DNA of 64,000 nt. Source: Chitinophaga rhizophila. GTDB lineage: Bacteria > Bacteroidota > Bacteroidia > Chitinophagales > Chitinophagaceae. A program made the position numbers and the translations under genes. Positions 10,064 to 18,648 of the stretch are shown one piece after another; within the stretch, counting starts at the first letter, position 1, and each line of letters opens with the position of its first letter. Location: the NCBI RefSeq assembly GCF_019492185.1, contig NZ_JAICCF010000003.1, forward strand, positions 1,054,001 through 1,118,000, given 5' to 3'. Below the pieces are notes generated by a model. The model did not search any database, had not been told where the DNA came from, and saw only the letters and a program-made list of their open reading frames with translations.

Positions 10064-11452
10064 ATGCCTGACAATGCTAATAACAACTCTCGCAGAGGAT
10101 TTATTACGAAAGTGGCAAAAGGAGTAGTAGGTGCTTCCATATTTCCCACTATCATCACCGCAGCTGATCGTAAACGTAACCTGGAATCACTCTCCCGTGT
10201 TAATGAAAAATATAGTGCTAATGATCAGATACAGGTTGCTCTGATTGGCGCAGGAGGTATGGGTACAGCAGATGCCAATACTGCCGTTACAGTACCAGGT
10301 GCAAAACTTGTGGCTGCCTGCGACCTGTATGACGGCCGGCTGGCAGATGCAAAAAAGAAGTGGGGAAATGATATTTATACTACCCGCGACTACAGAGAGA
10401 TCCTTGAGCGTAAGGATATAGATGCTGTTATCATTGCAACACCCGACTTCTGGCACAAGGACATCTCCGTGGCTGCAATGAACAAAGGCAAATCTGTCTA
10501 CTGCGAAAAGCCAATGGTACACGATATCTCTGAAGGACCTGCCGTAGTAGCAGCCCAGCAGAAGAACAATAAAGTGGTATACCAGGTAGGCAGCCAGGGT
10601 ATGAGCTCCTTAGGTAATGAAAAAGCAAAACAGTTACTGAAAGATGGCGCTATCGGAAAACTCAATTATGCTGAAGGTTTCTGGGCACGTATGTCTCCTT
10701 TCGGAGCCTGGCAATATCCTATTCCTGCTGATGCCTCTCCGCAAACGGTAGATTGGGCCGCTTACCTGGCAAATGCACCTAAAAGAGACTTTGACCCACT
10801 ACGCTTCTTCCGCTGGCGCAACTATAAAGATTACGGTACCGGTGTTTCCGGCGACCTTTTCGTACATCTTTTCTCCAGCCTGCATTTTGTAACAGGTTCT
10901 ATCGGGCCGGATAAAATCATGGCTACCGGCGGACTCCGTTACTGGAAAGATGGTCGTGAGGTGCCAGATATTATGCTGGGAATGTTTGACTATCCTGAGA
11001 CAGAGGCACATCCTGCATTCAACCTGTCACTGCGTGTTAACTTTGTTGATGGTACCGGTGGCACCAATTACCTGAGAATGGTAGGTAGTGAAGGCTCCAT
11101 GACTGTTGAGTGGGATAAGGTAACGCTTTATAGAAACAAGAGTTACGCTGCTTCAGACGATCCTTTATTGCAAAGCAAGAAAGAAGCAGATCATGGTAAA
11201 CAGTATGTATATGACCGCAAGGAAATGTTATCGCCAGATAAGCTGGAGTATGCAGCAGAAGAAGGTTACAAAGGCGCGCACTTCGACCACTTCTACAACC
11301 TGTTCAACGCAATGCGTACCGGTGGTAAGGTAAGTGAAGATGCCCTGTTTGGTTACCGTGCAGCTGCACCGGCATTATTGTGTAACGATAGCTATTTTAA
11401 TAACCGCATTATTCAATGGGATCCGAAAGCCCTGAAATTGATAAACAAATAA
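10064..11452 (+). CDS. Gfo/Idh/MocA family oxidoreductase with Tat signal
   Basis: A 462-residue NAD(P)-dependent sugar or cyclitol oxidoreductase. A twin-arginine signal is visible (NNSRRGFITKVAKG, Arg10-Arg11, then a hydrophobic stretch), so it should be exported folded with its cofactor. The Rossmann motif GAGGMG is at 62-67 and the family EKP motif at 148-150 (YCEKPMVH). The C-terminal substrate domain ends in the HFDHFYNLFNAMRTG region. The DUF1080 gene lies only 4 bp downstream. Members of these two families cooperate in 3-keto-glycoside pathways, where the oxidoreductase makes or reduces the 3-keto sugar. That role here is inference from pairing; the exact sugar is unknown. Confidence 0.92.
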   Translation: MPDNANNNSRRGFITKVAKGVVGASIFPTIITAADRKRNLESLSRVNEKYSANDQIQVALIGAGGMGTADANTAVTVPGAKLVAACDLYDGRLADAKKKWGNDIYTTRDYREILERKDIDAVIIATPDFWHKDISVAAMNKGKSVYCEKPMVHDISEGPAVVAAQQKNNKVVYQVGSQGMSSLGNEKAKQLLKDGAIGKLNYAEGFWARMSPFGAWQYPIPADASPQTVDWAAYLANAPKRDFDPLRFFRWRNYKDYGTGVSGDLFVHLFSSLHFVTGSIGPDKIMATGGLRYWKDGREVPDIMLGMFDYPETEAHPAFNLSLRVNFVDGTGGTNYLRMVGSEGSMTVEWDKVTLYRNKSYAASDDPLLQSKKEADHGKQYVYDRKEMLSPDKLEYAAEEGYKGAHFDHFYNLFNAMRTGGKVSEDALFGYRAAAPALLCNDSYFNNRIIQWDPKALKLINK

Positions 11453-11456
11453 ACTA

Positions 11457-12251
11457 ATGATCATGATGAAGAAATTATTTGTTCCTGCATTGTCAGTAAT
11501 GGCCATCGGCGTAATAGCATGTGGCGGTAATTCCAATTCCACCACCCAGGACAGTACAACTGTAACTGCAGATACCTCCTCTGCGGGAGCGCTGGTAACA
11601 GATGGCGCAGATAATCTTCTTTCTGATAGCGAGAAGTCAGAAGGCTGGGTATTACTTTTCAATGGTCAGAATCTGGATGGCTGGCATATTTATAAGGGCA
11701 AACAATCCAATAGCTGGGTAGCCGAAAATGGTACGCTACACTGCCTGGGAAGTGAGAAAGATAAAAGTGATAAACGTGCCGACCTGACATCTGACAGCAC
11801 ATATGAGAATTTTGAGTTCATTACCGATTGGAAAATAGCTCCACAAGGTAATAGTGGTATTATATACCTGGCGTCAGAAAAATATGATGCAGCTTACCTG
11901 AGTGGCCCTGAGTACCAGTTGATCGATGATGAGAACTTCCCTGAAAAACTGGAAGGCTGGCAGAAGACAGGCGCTAACTATGCCATGGATGCTCCGTTGG
12001 TAGCTGCAGCAAAACCGGTAGGTGAGTGGAATCATACCCGCATTGTAGTGGATAAAGGACACGTAGAGCACTGGCTGAATGGTCAGAAAACCGCTGATTA
12101 TCAGATCGGATCACCTGAGTGGACGAAAGCAAAGACGGAAGGTAAATGGAAAGATGCAAAAGGATATGGGGAAACAAAGAAAGGCCATATCGACCTGCAG
12201 GATCATGGTAGTGAAGTATGGTTTAAAAACATGAAGATCAAACAGCTCTAA
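11457..12251 (+). CDS. DUF1080 (3-keto-disaccharide hydrolase-like) lipoprotein
   Basis: A 264-residue lipoprotein (lipobox VIAC, Cys22) with a Ser/Thr/Asp-rich linker to about residue 65 and then one DUF1080 concanavalin-like domain. Key stretches are GWVLLFNGQNLDGWHIYKG, DWKIAPQGNSGIIYLA, GPEYQLIDDE and HIDLQDHGSEVWFKNMKIK, all typical of the family. DUF1080 proteins include hydrolases of 3-keto-glycosides and also uncharacterised binding modules. The start is four bases after the oxidoreductase stop, so the two are co-expressed and likely act in sequence outside the cytoplasm. It ends the first locus at a bidirectional terminator. Confidence 0.9.
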   Translation: MIMMKKLFVPALSVMAIGVIACGGNSNSTTQDSTTVTADTSSAGALVTDGADNLLSDSEKSEGWVLLFNGQNLDGWHIYKGKQSNSWVAENGTLHCLGSEKDKSDKRADLTSDSTYENFEFITDWKIAPQGNSGIIYLASEKYDAAYLSGPEYQLIDDENFPEKLEGWQKTGANYAMDAPLVAAAKPVGEWNHTRIVVDKGHVEHWLNGQKTADYQIGSPEWTKAKTEGKWKDAKGYGETKKGHIDLQDHGSEVWFKNMKIKQL

Positions 12252-12280
12252 GCGGATCTATGTTCACAGGTATAAATAAA

Positions 12281-12309
12281 AAGAGGGTGTATAACGCACC
12301 CTCTTTTTT
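12281..12309. terminator. Bidirectional terminator between DUF1080 and superoxide dismutase genes
   Basis: AAGAGGGTG (12281-12289) pairs with CACCCTCTT (12297-12305). T-runs lie on the plus-strand side and an A-rich stretch precedes the stem, so it can stop both convergent genes. Confidence 0.85.
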
Positions 12310-12328
12310 ATTGAAACGCTGTTAGTAA

Positions 12329-12934
12329 TTACTTGGCAGCTTCGTAGTTTTTAGCAACTTCGCTCCAGTTAACCACGCTCCAGAAAGCTTTCAGATATTC
12401 CGGACGACGGTTCTGATATTTCAGGTAGTAAGCATGTTCCCAAACGTCGATACCCAGGATTGGTGTACCTTTTACTTCAGCAACATCCATCAGTGGGTTG
12501 TCCTGGTTAGGAGTGGAAGTGATTTCCAGTTTACCGTCTTTAACGATCAGCCATGCCCAACCTGAACCAAAACGGGTAGCGCCTGCGTTAGCAAACTTTT
12601 CCTGAAATTCTGCAAAAGAACCAAAGGTACTTTTGATAGCGTCAGCCAGTGCGCCTGTAGGTTCGCCACCTGCGTTAGGACCAATCACTTTCCAGAAGAA
12701 ACTGTGGTTCCAGTGACCACCACCGTTGTTTCTTACAGCAGGGCTGATCTTACCGGCGCTAGCAACCAGTTCTTCCAGGGATTTATTTTCATTTTCAGTA
12801 CCGGCAATCGCTTTATTCAGGTTGTCTACATATGCCTGATGGTGCTTACCGTGGTGAATTTCCATTGTCAGTTTATCAATATTTGGCTCCAGTGCATCGT
12901 GTGCGTACGGTAAGCTCGGAAGTGTAAATGCCAT
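12329..12934 (-). CDS. sodA: Superoxide dismutase, Fe/Mn family (Mn-like residues)
   Basis: A 201-residue cytoplasmic-type superoxide dismutase (no signal peptide). Metal ligands by alignment to the family: His27 (MEIHHGKHH), His77 ([11 protein letters not shown]), Asp163 and His167 (DVWEHAYY). The Gly-rich [10 protein letters not shown] and the Gln in PNQDNPLM are the pattern of manganese enzymes rather than iron ones, although Bacteroidota enzymes are often cambialistic, so the metal is not certain. It is a single-gene transcript with a textbook promoter on its 5' side (12985-13016) and a bidirectional terminator at its end. Confidence 0.95.
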   Translation of the reverse strand: MAFTLPSLPYAHDALEPNIDKLTMEIHHGKHHQAYVDNLNKAIAGTENENKSLEELVASAGKISPAVRNNGGGHWNHSFFWKVIGPNAGGEPTGALADAIKSTFGSFAEFQEKFANAGATRFGSGWAWLIVKDGKLEITSTPNQDNPLMDVAEVKGTPILGIDVWEHAYYLKYQNRRPEYLKAFWSVVNWSEVAKNYEAAK

Positions 12935-13326
12935 AACTTATGTTTTTATTGCGTTAATGAATATGTGTCTCTAAAAAGAGTTTTCAAATTTACTGCCTAA
13001 TATCATAAATATCAAACACAGAAGCGGCCGGTAACTGACTGGTTAGCCTCGCAGCATCCGGCTGCGCATGTGCCTGTTTCGCAGTGTGTGCCCTGCTGAG
13101 CGCGTATATGGGTGGTTTCGCCCAATTCGCATACCAATTGTATTGGATATATGCTTTTTTATTTTATATTTACATTAAGCGTTGTAACAAATTTCGTGTT
13201 ACCTTCCTGTTCGTTTAAACGTGAAAGTTACAATACTATACAATCCTGCGCTAACCGCGGGGTAAGGAGTTTTTACGCCATTCCTGACGAGTTGGTTTCA
13301 GCTATTGTTTGTATAAAACTTAATGT
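12935..13326. other. Intergenic region between sodA and the PAS-LuxR gene
   Basis: A divergent 392-bp gap. It contains the sodA promoter and a small inverted repeat CCAAT-TGT-ATTGG at 13134-13146, which could be an operator or only chance. It is followed by an AT-rich stretch that probably holds the promoter of the regulator gene. The open frame at 13112-13333 shows no protein-like features and is not called. Confidence 0.5.
12985..13016 (-). promoter_or_regulatory. Bacteroidota-type promoter of the superoxide dismutase gene
   Basis: Read on the minus strand, TTTG (plus-strand 13013-13016) is followed by 20 bases and then TAAATTTG (12985-12992). This matches the Bacteroidota -33 TTTG / -7 TAnnTTTG consensus perfectly in sequence and spacing. 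Transcription would start near 12978, about 45 bases before the ATG. Confidence 0.85.
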
Positions 13327-14031
13327 ATGTTGACAGATTCGGACATGGGCCAGCACTATTCCCTCAACGCCCTACAGAAAGAAAATGAGCTGCTGAAGGC
13401 GCGTATTAAGTCACTGGAAAGTCTTTTGAACCACGTCCCCGCCATGTTATATACGCATCAGAACAATACAAAGACAATCAACTGGTGCAACCGCTATATG
13501 GAAGATGTAACGGGTTATACAATGGCCGAAATGAATGGTCTGGGATTGGAATTTTTTAAGAAGATCATGCACCCGGATGACTTTGAACTGGCTGTCATAG
13601 CCCAACAGTCATTCAAAGAAAACAAAAACATATTCGGGGGAGTTTTAAGATTTCGTAAACGGGGCGCTGATAACTGGCGCTGGCTGACAGGTATTGCCAT
13701 TCCCTATTCCAGGGATGATGCAGGCGCTGTTCAGGAAGTGATCTGTGCCTTTGTGGATATGACCCTGGCAATGGATACCAATGACCAGCTCACAGAAGCG
13801 ATGCTGGATGTAATGCGTCGTAAAAATGAAGACCTGATCAATAAACTTACTCCACGGGAAAAAGACATCCTGAAGCTATCAGTCAAAGGGCTGAATAATA
13901 AAGAAATTGCTGCTGAACTCAATCTAAGCAGGTATACTGTGGAAACTCATCGTAAAAATATCAGGATCAAGCTGAAAGTTAGAAATACAACTGAATTAAT
14001 CGCTTTAGCGAGAAAGGTTGGTTATCAGTAA
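13327..14031 (+). CDS. PAS domain / LuxR-type HTH transcriptional regulator
   Basis: A 234-residue soluble regulator. Residues about 8-35 form a short coiled coil (ALQKENELLKARIKSLESLL). A PAS domain of the PAS_3 type follows at about 35-150 (NWCNRYMEDVTGYT; RFRKRGADNWRWLTGIAIPY). The C-terminal LuxR/GerE helix-turn-helix lies at about 172-230 (LTPREKDILKLSVKGLNNKEIAAELNLS). There is no receiver or kinase domain, so the signal is probably bound directly by the PAS domain. This architecture is common in Bacteroidota and its targets are usually unknown. An 18-bp perfect palindrome lies just downstream (14078-14095), ahead of the next small gene, and could be its site (inference). Confidence 0.9.
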   Translation: MLTDSDMGQHYSLNALQKENELLKARIKSLESLLNHVPAMLYTHQNNTKTINWCNRYMEDVTGYTMAEMNGLGLEFFKKIMHPDDFELAVIAQQSFKENKNIFGGVLRFRKRGADNWRWLTGIAIPYSRDDAGAVQEVICAFVDMTLAMDTNDQLTEAMLDVMRRKNEDLINKLTPREKDILKLSVKGLNNKEIAAELNLSRYTVETHRKNIRIKLKVRNTTELIALARKVGYQ

Positions 14032-14077
14032 TTTATATTTTTCAGCGTATTCAGCAACAACAGGTAAGTTGGTAAAA

Positions 14078-14095
14078 ATACCCAAGCTTGGGTAT
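14078..14095. promoter_or_regulatory. 18-bp perfect palindrome, possible operator
   Basis: ATACCCAAGCTTGGGTAT is exactly self-complementary. It sits 46 bases after the PAS-LuxR stop and 91 bases before the next small gene, with no T-run after it, so an operator is more likely than a terminator. Its binding protein is unknown. Confidence 0.45.
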
Positions 14096-14186
14096 AGGAT
14101 GCCTGCGTGAAGTCCACTAATTTAGTGGCATTAAGAAAAACAAAATTTACTAAACGTTAGAAAGACATTCTGAAACCCCTATTGCT

Positions 14187-14396
14187 ATGATTACAGATGA
14201 GAGTGCGTTAAGTATTCTGCAACTTGACCGTTCCGCTTCAGCAGAGGATATAATTGCGAGATACGAAACGTTGAAATTTCAATATAAAAAAATCAAAGAT
14301 GAGACAGGCGATCTCAAAACACGTCTGGCTTATCAGTTAAAGCAAATCGAACTTGATGATGTATATATTTATTTCAGAAGGAAACAAGTAATATAA
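14187..14396 (+). CDS. Small hypothetical protein with degenerate J-domain-like helices
   Basis: A 69-residue charged protein with no signal peptide or membrane helix. The N-terminal 40 residues (SALSILQLDRSASAEDIIAR followed by YETLKFQYKKI) resemble helices I and II of a DnaJ domain: a YxxLxLxxxAs-type start and a YRxLxxxYH-type helix. However, the HPD tripeptide needed to stimulate DnaK is absent and the protein ends soon after. It may be a J-like scaffold rather than a co-chaperone, or an unrelated helical hairpin. It has its own start about 150 bp after the PAS-LuxR regulator and its own terminator, so it is probably a real gene. No function can be assigned. Confidence 0.6.
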   Translation: MITDESALSILQLDRSASAEDIIARYETLKFQYKKIKDETGDLKTRLAYQLKQIELDDVYIYFRRKQVI

Positions 14397-14400
14397 CCCA

Positions 14401-14430
14401 AACGAATTTAACATTCATTCGTTGTGTTTT
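14401..14430 (+). terminator. Probable terminator after the small J-like gene
   Basis: AACGAAT (14401-14407) pairs with ATTCGTT (14417-14423) across a 9-base loop and is followed by GTGTTTTT. The stem is short, so it is a moderate call. Confidence 0.55.
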
Positions 14431-14543
14431 TAACTCGGCTTTCGTCCGTTGTTTGTTTCTTTATATAATCTTAACGGTCTCAGACAAAGCTATTTCCATA
14501 TTGTCGTCTTTTATCATACATTTATACTCATAAACTCCAGATT

Positions 14544-15470
14544 ATGGGTACTGTATACATCATAGCAGGCGGCATCCTACTGCTCGTCATTTTCACCAGT
14601 TTCGTAACCGTACAGCAAGGTACGATAGGTGTCACCACAATTTTCGGTAAGTATAACCGGATCTTATTCCCTGGCCTGAACTTTAAAATCCCCCTCATTG
14701 AAAAGGTATTTAAACGCATTTCCATCCAGAACCGTTCTGTAGAGCTGGAATTTCAGGCTATCACGGTTGACCAGGCCAACGTTTACTTTAAAGCCATGCT
14801 GCTTTATTCCGTATGGAATCAGGACGAAGAGACCATCAAAAATGTCGCCTTCAAGTTCCTGGACGAGCGTAGCTTTATGCAGGCGCTGGTTCGTACCATC
14901 GAAGGCTCCATCCGTGGCTTCGTAGCCACCAAACGTCAGTCAGAAGTACTTGGCCTGCGCCGCGATATTACTGAGCACGTTAAAGAGCAGATTGACCAGA
15001 CGTTGGAGGCCTGGGGGTATCACCTGCAGGATCTTCAGATGAATGACATCACTTTCGATGATGCGATTATGAAATCCATGGCGCAGGTTGTAGCGTCCAA
15101 TAACCTGAAAGCAGCTGCTGAAAATGAAGGTCAGGCGTTATTGATTACCAAAACCAAAGCTGCTGAAGCAGATGGTAATGCCATTAAGATTGCCGCGGAA
15201 GCAGAGCGTCAGGCAGCACAATTACGTGGTATGGGCGTGGCCCTGTTCCGTGAAGAGGTAGCTAAAGGTATGACCATGGCTGCTAAGGAAATGCAACAGG
15301 CTAATCTCGATACTTCTGTAATATTGTTCTCTATGTGGACAGAAGCGATCAAGCACTTTGCAGAAAACAGTAAAGGAAACGTTCTCTTCCTGGATGGCTC
15401 TTCAGAAGGGATGGAGCATACCATGCAGCAGATGATGGCGATGAATAAACTGATGGAAAAGAAAAACTAA
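14544..15470 (+). CDS. SPFH/band 7 domain membrane protein (stomatin/prohibitin-like)
   Basis: A 308-residue protein with one N-terminal membrane helix (residues about 3-22) and a band 7 domain from about 25 to 190 (VQQGTIGVTTIFGKYNRILF; NRSVELEFQAITVDQANVYF). An Ala/Glu/Lys-rich coiled-coil region follows at about 185-235 (AENEGQALLITKTKAAEADG), then a Met-rich tail. SPFH proteins assemble into large membrane rings that organise or protect other membrane proteins, including FtsH-type proteases. No NfeD partner is adjacent, so this is a stand-alone type. It is followed by a strong bidirectional terminator. Confidence 0.9.
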   Translation: MGTVYIIAGGILLLVIFTSFVTVQQGTIGVTTIFGKYNRILFPGLNFKIPLIEKVFKRISIQNRSVELEFQAITVDQANVYFKAMLLYSVWNQDEETIKNVAFKFLDERSFMQALVRTIEGSIRGFVATKRQSEVLGLRRDITEHVKEQIDQTLEAWGYHLQDLQMNDITFDDAIMKSMAQVVASNNLKAAAENEGQALLITKTKAAEADGNAIKIAAEAERQAAQLRGMGVALFREEVAKGMTMAAKEMQQANLDTSVILFSMWTEAIKHFAENSKGNVLFLDGSSEGMEHTMQQMMAMNKLMEKKN

Positions 15471-15493
15471 AACAATTATCATCATTGATAAAC

Positions 15494-15530
15494 AAAAGCG
15501 GCGTTGTCCTTTAAAGGCAACGCCGCTTTT
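15494..15530. terminator. Bidirectional terminator between SPFH and deaminase genes
   Basis: AAAAGCGGCGTTG (15494-15506) pairs perfectly with CAACGCCGCTTTT (15518-15530), with an A-run on one side and a T-run on the other. It serves two convergent genes. Confidence 0.9.
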
Positions 15531-15533
15531 GCT

Positions 15534-15974
15534 TTATTTTCTTCTCTGCTCGAAAAAGGTCTTTACCAGCTGAAGACTCTCTTCTTCACAAGGACCTTGC
15601 TCTACTTTCGTCTTAGGATGAAAAGGAGAAGCGTCGCCCGCTACTCTGCGGTAACTGTTTTTATCATCTTTTGCCGCATAGACGATCCGGCCTATTTTGC
15701 TCCAGTAAAGCGCGCCTGCACACATCAGGCAAGGCTCCAGTGTAACGTATAGCGTTGCCTCCATCAGGTATTTGCTGCCCAGGTAGTTAAACGCTGCCGT
15801 TAATGCCAGCATTTCAGCATGTGCAGTGCAGTCATTTAGTTTCTCTACCTGATTACTGCCTTTACCTATTATCTTATCGCTAAGTACTACTACTGCCCCA
15901 ACTGGTACTTCACCGTCGTCAAATGCTTTACGCGCTTCTCTCAGCGCCTGCTGCATATAATATTTATCATCCAT
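15534..15974 (-). CDS. Nucleoside deaminase (CMP/dCMP-type zinc deaminase, TadA/guanine deaminase-like)
   Basis: A 146-residue cytoplasmic zinc-dependent deaminase. The zinc and catalytic motifs are complete: HAE in CTAHAEMLAL and PCxxC in TLEPCLMCAGAL, with the usual N-terminal helix (ALREARKAFDDGEVPVGAVV). It could be the tRNA wobble adenosine deaminase or a guanine/cytosine deaminase paralogue. Its sequence around the active site (NDCTAHAEMLAL, SKIGRIVYAAKDDKNSYRR) does not decide this. It starts 14 bp after the ligA stop on the same strand, so both are probably one transcript. Confidence 0.85.
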   Translation of the reverse strand: MDDKYYMQQALREARKAFDDGEVPVGAVVVLSDKIIGKGSNQVEKLNDCTAHAEMLALTAAFNYLGSKYLMEATLYVTLEPCLMCAGALYWSKIGRIVYAAKDDKNSYRRVAGDASPFHPKTKVEQGPCEEESLQLVKTFFEQRRK

Positions 15975-15988
15975 GCTGCTCTTATGCT

Positions 15989-18118
15989 TTATTCTTCAGC
16001 AACCGGTGTTGCCGAGGCTATCATTTTCAGGAAATCATCCTCACTCAGAATGCGGATAGTATTAATCTTCTTAGCTTTTTCGAGTTTGCTGCCCGCATCA
16101 TCTCCTACAATAAGGAAATTCAGTTTGCTGCTCACTCCACTCAGTATCTTGCCACCTTGCTGCTCTACCATAGCTTCTGCATCGTTGCGTTTCAGCTTGT
16201 TCAAAGTACCGGTGAACAGGAAAGTCTGGCCTTCCAGGTTTCCGCCTGAAGGATGATCCGCTTTGGTACTTTTCAGGTTCAGCCCTAATGATTCCAGTTC
16301 CTGCAGCATATGGATATTATCATCCAGACGGAAGAACTGACTGATGCTGCCTGCCACTTTAGGACCGATATCTTCCAGTGCAAGCAATTGTTCGGCAGTC
16401 CAATCTTTGAAATCCAGGAGGTGATGTACTGCATTGGCCAGCGTTTTTGCAGTTGTCTCGCCTACATAACGGATGCCCAGACCAAAGATGAGTCTATGTA
16501 AAGGTTGTGTTTTAGACTGCTCTATAGCGGTTTGCAGGTTGGTCAGCGACTTTTTACCGAAACCTCCTTCCTGTTCCAGCCTACTGAAATCTATTCTGTA
16601 GATTCCAGGGATGTCTTTCATCAGTCCGAGATCGTAAAACTTACGGACGTTGCTTTCTCCCAGACTACGGATGTCCATGGCATCTTTACTTACAAAGTGT
16701 ATCATCCTTTCCAGTACTTGTGCCCGACAACTCAGATTGGTGCATCGCCATACACTTTCGCCTTCAGGTTTGAACAGCTTCTCATTACACACCGGGCACT
16801 CTGTCGGGAATTTAATATCTTCTTCAGTGCCATCGCGCATATCTGCGAGTGATTTCACTATATAAGGTATCACATCGCCCGCTCTTTCGACGAGTACGGT
16901 ATCTCCTCTTTTCAGATCTTTTTCTTTGATTACATCTTCATTAAACAGGGAGATGGAGCCTACAGTCACACCACCAATAGGTACAGGGTCTATTTTCGCT
17001 ACCGGAGTAATAGAGCCGGTACGGCCTACCTGAAACTCCACATTACGTAGTTTACTGGTAGCCTGCCTGGCTTTGAACTTATAGGCCATTGCCCAGCGAG
17101 GGTGATGGGTGGTCATGCCCAGTCTGTCCTGCAACGCATAGTCATTAACTTTGATCACCATACCGTCGATCTCGTAAGGAAGATTATCTCTTTCCTTTTC
17201 AAATTCGAGTACATAATCAATAACAGCCTGTATGCCTTTAACCACTTTCATTTCCTTTGCAGGAGACCGGAAGCCGAGGCTGGCCAGTAGCTGGAGTGTA
17301 TTGCTGTGTGTTCTGATTTCGCCGGGTTCTGTCTTTCCATCTTCCATCACGTGATAGCTCATGTGGTAGAGGAACGCTTCCAGGCCGCGTTTGGCTACTT
17401 CCCGCGGATCTACCATACGTAAGGAGCCAGAGGCAGCATTGCGTGGGTTAGCCAGCGGAGGCAGATTGTCAGCTGCGCGCTGATCATTGTATGCTTTGAA
17501 AGTATTCTTATTAATAAGTACTTCCCCTCTGATTTCTATGGATTGAATACCGTGGGCAGCAAAGTTAGCACTCAATGGAATAGAGCGTATCTGGCGGATG
17601 TTCTGCGTGATATCCTCTCCGGATACACCATCTCCACGAGTGGCACCACGGGTAAACTTATCATTTTCATATATCAGAGATATACTTGCCCCGTCAAACT
17701 TTGGTTCAATACAATACTCAATTTCTGCGAGTTTGCTTAGTTCGCGGGCTTTACGATCCCAATCATACAGGTCGTCTGCATTATAAGAGTTTTCCAGACT
17801 CAGCATCGGCACCAGGTGCTGTACTGTCGGAAAGTTTTTGGTAATGCCCAGTGCGACCCGCTGTGTAGGGGAGTCGGCACTAATTTTGTCTGGATTGGCA
17901 GTTTCCAGTTCTTTCAACCAGGCAAACAACTGATCGTATTCGTAATCGCTTAGTACAGGATCGCTTTGCACATAATAACGCCAGTCATTATAAATAATAA
18001 CACGGCGAAGGTTTTCCAGGGTCTCATCGAGCTCCTGGATACTTTCTTTTTGCTGCAATTTCCGTAACAGGTCCTTTGCTAATTGAAGCAAAGTGATTTC
18101 TATTTCTTTCGTATACAT
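15989..18118 (-). CDS. ligA: NAD-dependent DNA ligase LigA
   Basis: A 709-residue replicative DNA ligase, close to the usual length, with a somewhat longer N-terminus. Domains in order: Ia NAD-binding domain (NDWRYYVQSDPVLSDYEYDQ), adenylation domain with the nucleophile Lys140 in CIEPKFDGAS, OB fold, four-Cys zinc finger (CPVCNEKL and CTNLSCRA), helix-hairpin-helix region and a C-terminal BRCT domain (EGQTFLFTGTLNKL). It seals nicks in Okazaki fragments and during repair, and is essential in most bacteria. The upstream side is a long gene-free region; the deaminase gene follows 14 bp downstream. Confidence 0.97.
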   Translation of the reverse strand: MYTKEIEITLLQLAKDLLRKLQQKESIQELDETLENLRRVIIYNDWRYYVQSDPVLSDYEYDQLFAWLKELETANPDKISADSPTQRVALGITKNFPTVQHLVPMLSLENSYNADDLYDWDRKARELSKLAEIEYCIEPKFDGASISLIYENDKFTRGATRGDGVSGEDITQNIRQIRSIPLSANFAAHGIQSIEIRGEVLINKNTFKAYNDQRAADNLPPLANPRNAASGSLRMVDPREVAKRGLEAFLYHMSYHVMEDGKTEPGEIRTHSNTLQLLASLGFRSPAKEMKVVKGIQAVIDYVLEFEKERDNLPYEIDGMVIKVNDYALQDRLGMTTHHPRWAMAYKFKARQATSKLRNVEFQVGRTGSITPVAKIDPVPIGGVTVGSISLFNEDVIKEKDLKRGDTVLVERAGDVIPYIVKSLADMRDGTEEDIKFPTECPVCNEKLFKPEGESVWRCTNLSCRAQVLERMIHFVSKDAMDIRSLGESNVRKFYDLGLMKDIPGIYRIDFSRLEQEGGFGKKSLTNLQTAIEQSKTQPLHRLIFGLGIRYVGETTAKTLANAVHHLLDFKDWTAEQLLALEDIGPKVAGSISQFFRLDDNIHMLQELESLGLNLKSTKADHPSGGNLEGQTFLFTGTLNKLKRNDAEAMVEQQGGKILSGVSSKLNFLIVGDDAGSKLEKAKKINTIRILSEDDFLKMIASATPVAEE

Positions 18119-18416
18119 ATAAAAATGCTATCAGGACGTAAAATACAAATAGTTTGAAAGTATTGGCCGAAATCATTGAAATTCGCTACTGTGGCTAGTT
18201 TGTGTATAATTTCGTACTTTTTACACTTATTATTTTTTAAAAAAAGATGTTAAAAATGTTTTTTATTAACAAAAATTTAATTAAGATTGTGTAACGAAAC
18301 GAAAGTATCTGAAAGGCCAAAATTTAAGTCTGAATTTCTAAGGTAGCAATTGCCAATTTGAAAACCCGCTAACTAGAAATTCAAAAGAACGAAGAAATGT
18401 AGATTTTCAACATATT

Positions 18417-18608
18417 GCTTTTATATTTTTCCATGTTACGTTAAAACGAAGCTTTTATAATATTCCATGTTGCTTTTATAAATTTCCATGTTAATGCTTT
18501 TATGATTCTACGTTAATGCTTTTATGTAATTCCATGTTAGAATATTAGCTTTTATAAGTTCCACGTTTTATAGATTCCACGTAAAATATTATCTAATTCC
18601 ACGTCAAT
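18417..18608. repeat. Degenerate tandem (iteron-like) repeat array
   Basis: A unit of the form GCTTTTATnnnnTTCCATGTTAA recurs with starts at 18417, 18451, 18472, 18496, 18518 and 18548, spaced about 21-34 bases. It is followed by two shorter copies containing only the TTCCACGT part (near 18574 and 18597). The two conserved halves are GCTTTTAT and TTCCA(T/C)GT. No coding frame explains it. It lies about 300 bp upstream of ligA and just before a terminator-like hairpin. Whether it is a protein-binding array, part of a non-coding transcript or decaying repeats cannot be told from one copy. Confidence 0.7.
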
Positions 18609-18648
18609 GAAATCTCTCGATGTGTTTTTGATTCGGTGAGATTTTCTT

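Noticed and set aside
13112-13333. 73-codon plus-strand open frame before the PAS-LuxR gene
   Set aside because: It overlaps the regulator's start, has no family-like pattern and sits in an AT-rich promoter region.
18417-18608. CRISPR array
   Set aside because: The units are degenerate, have no constant-length unique spacers and no cas genes are near.
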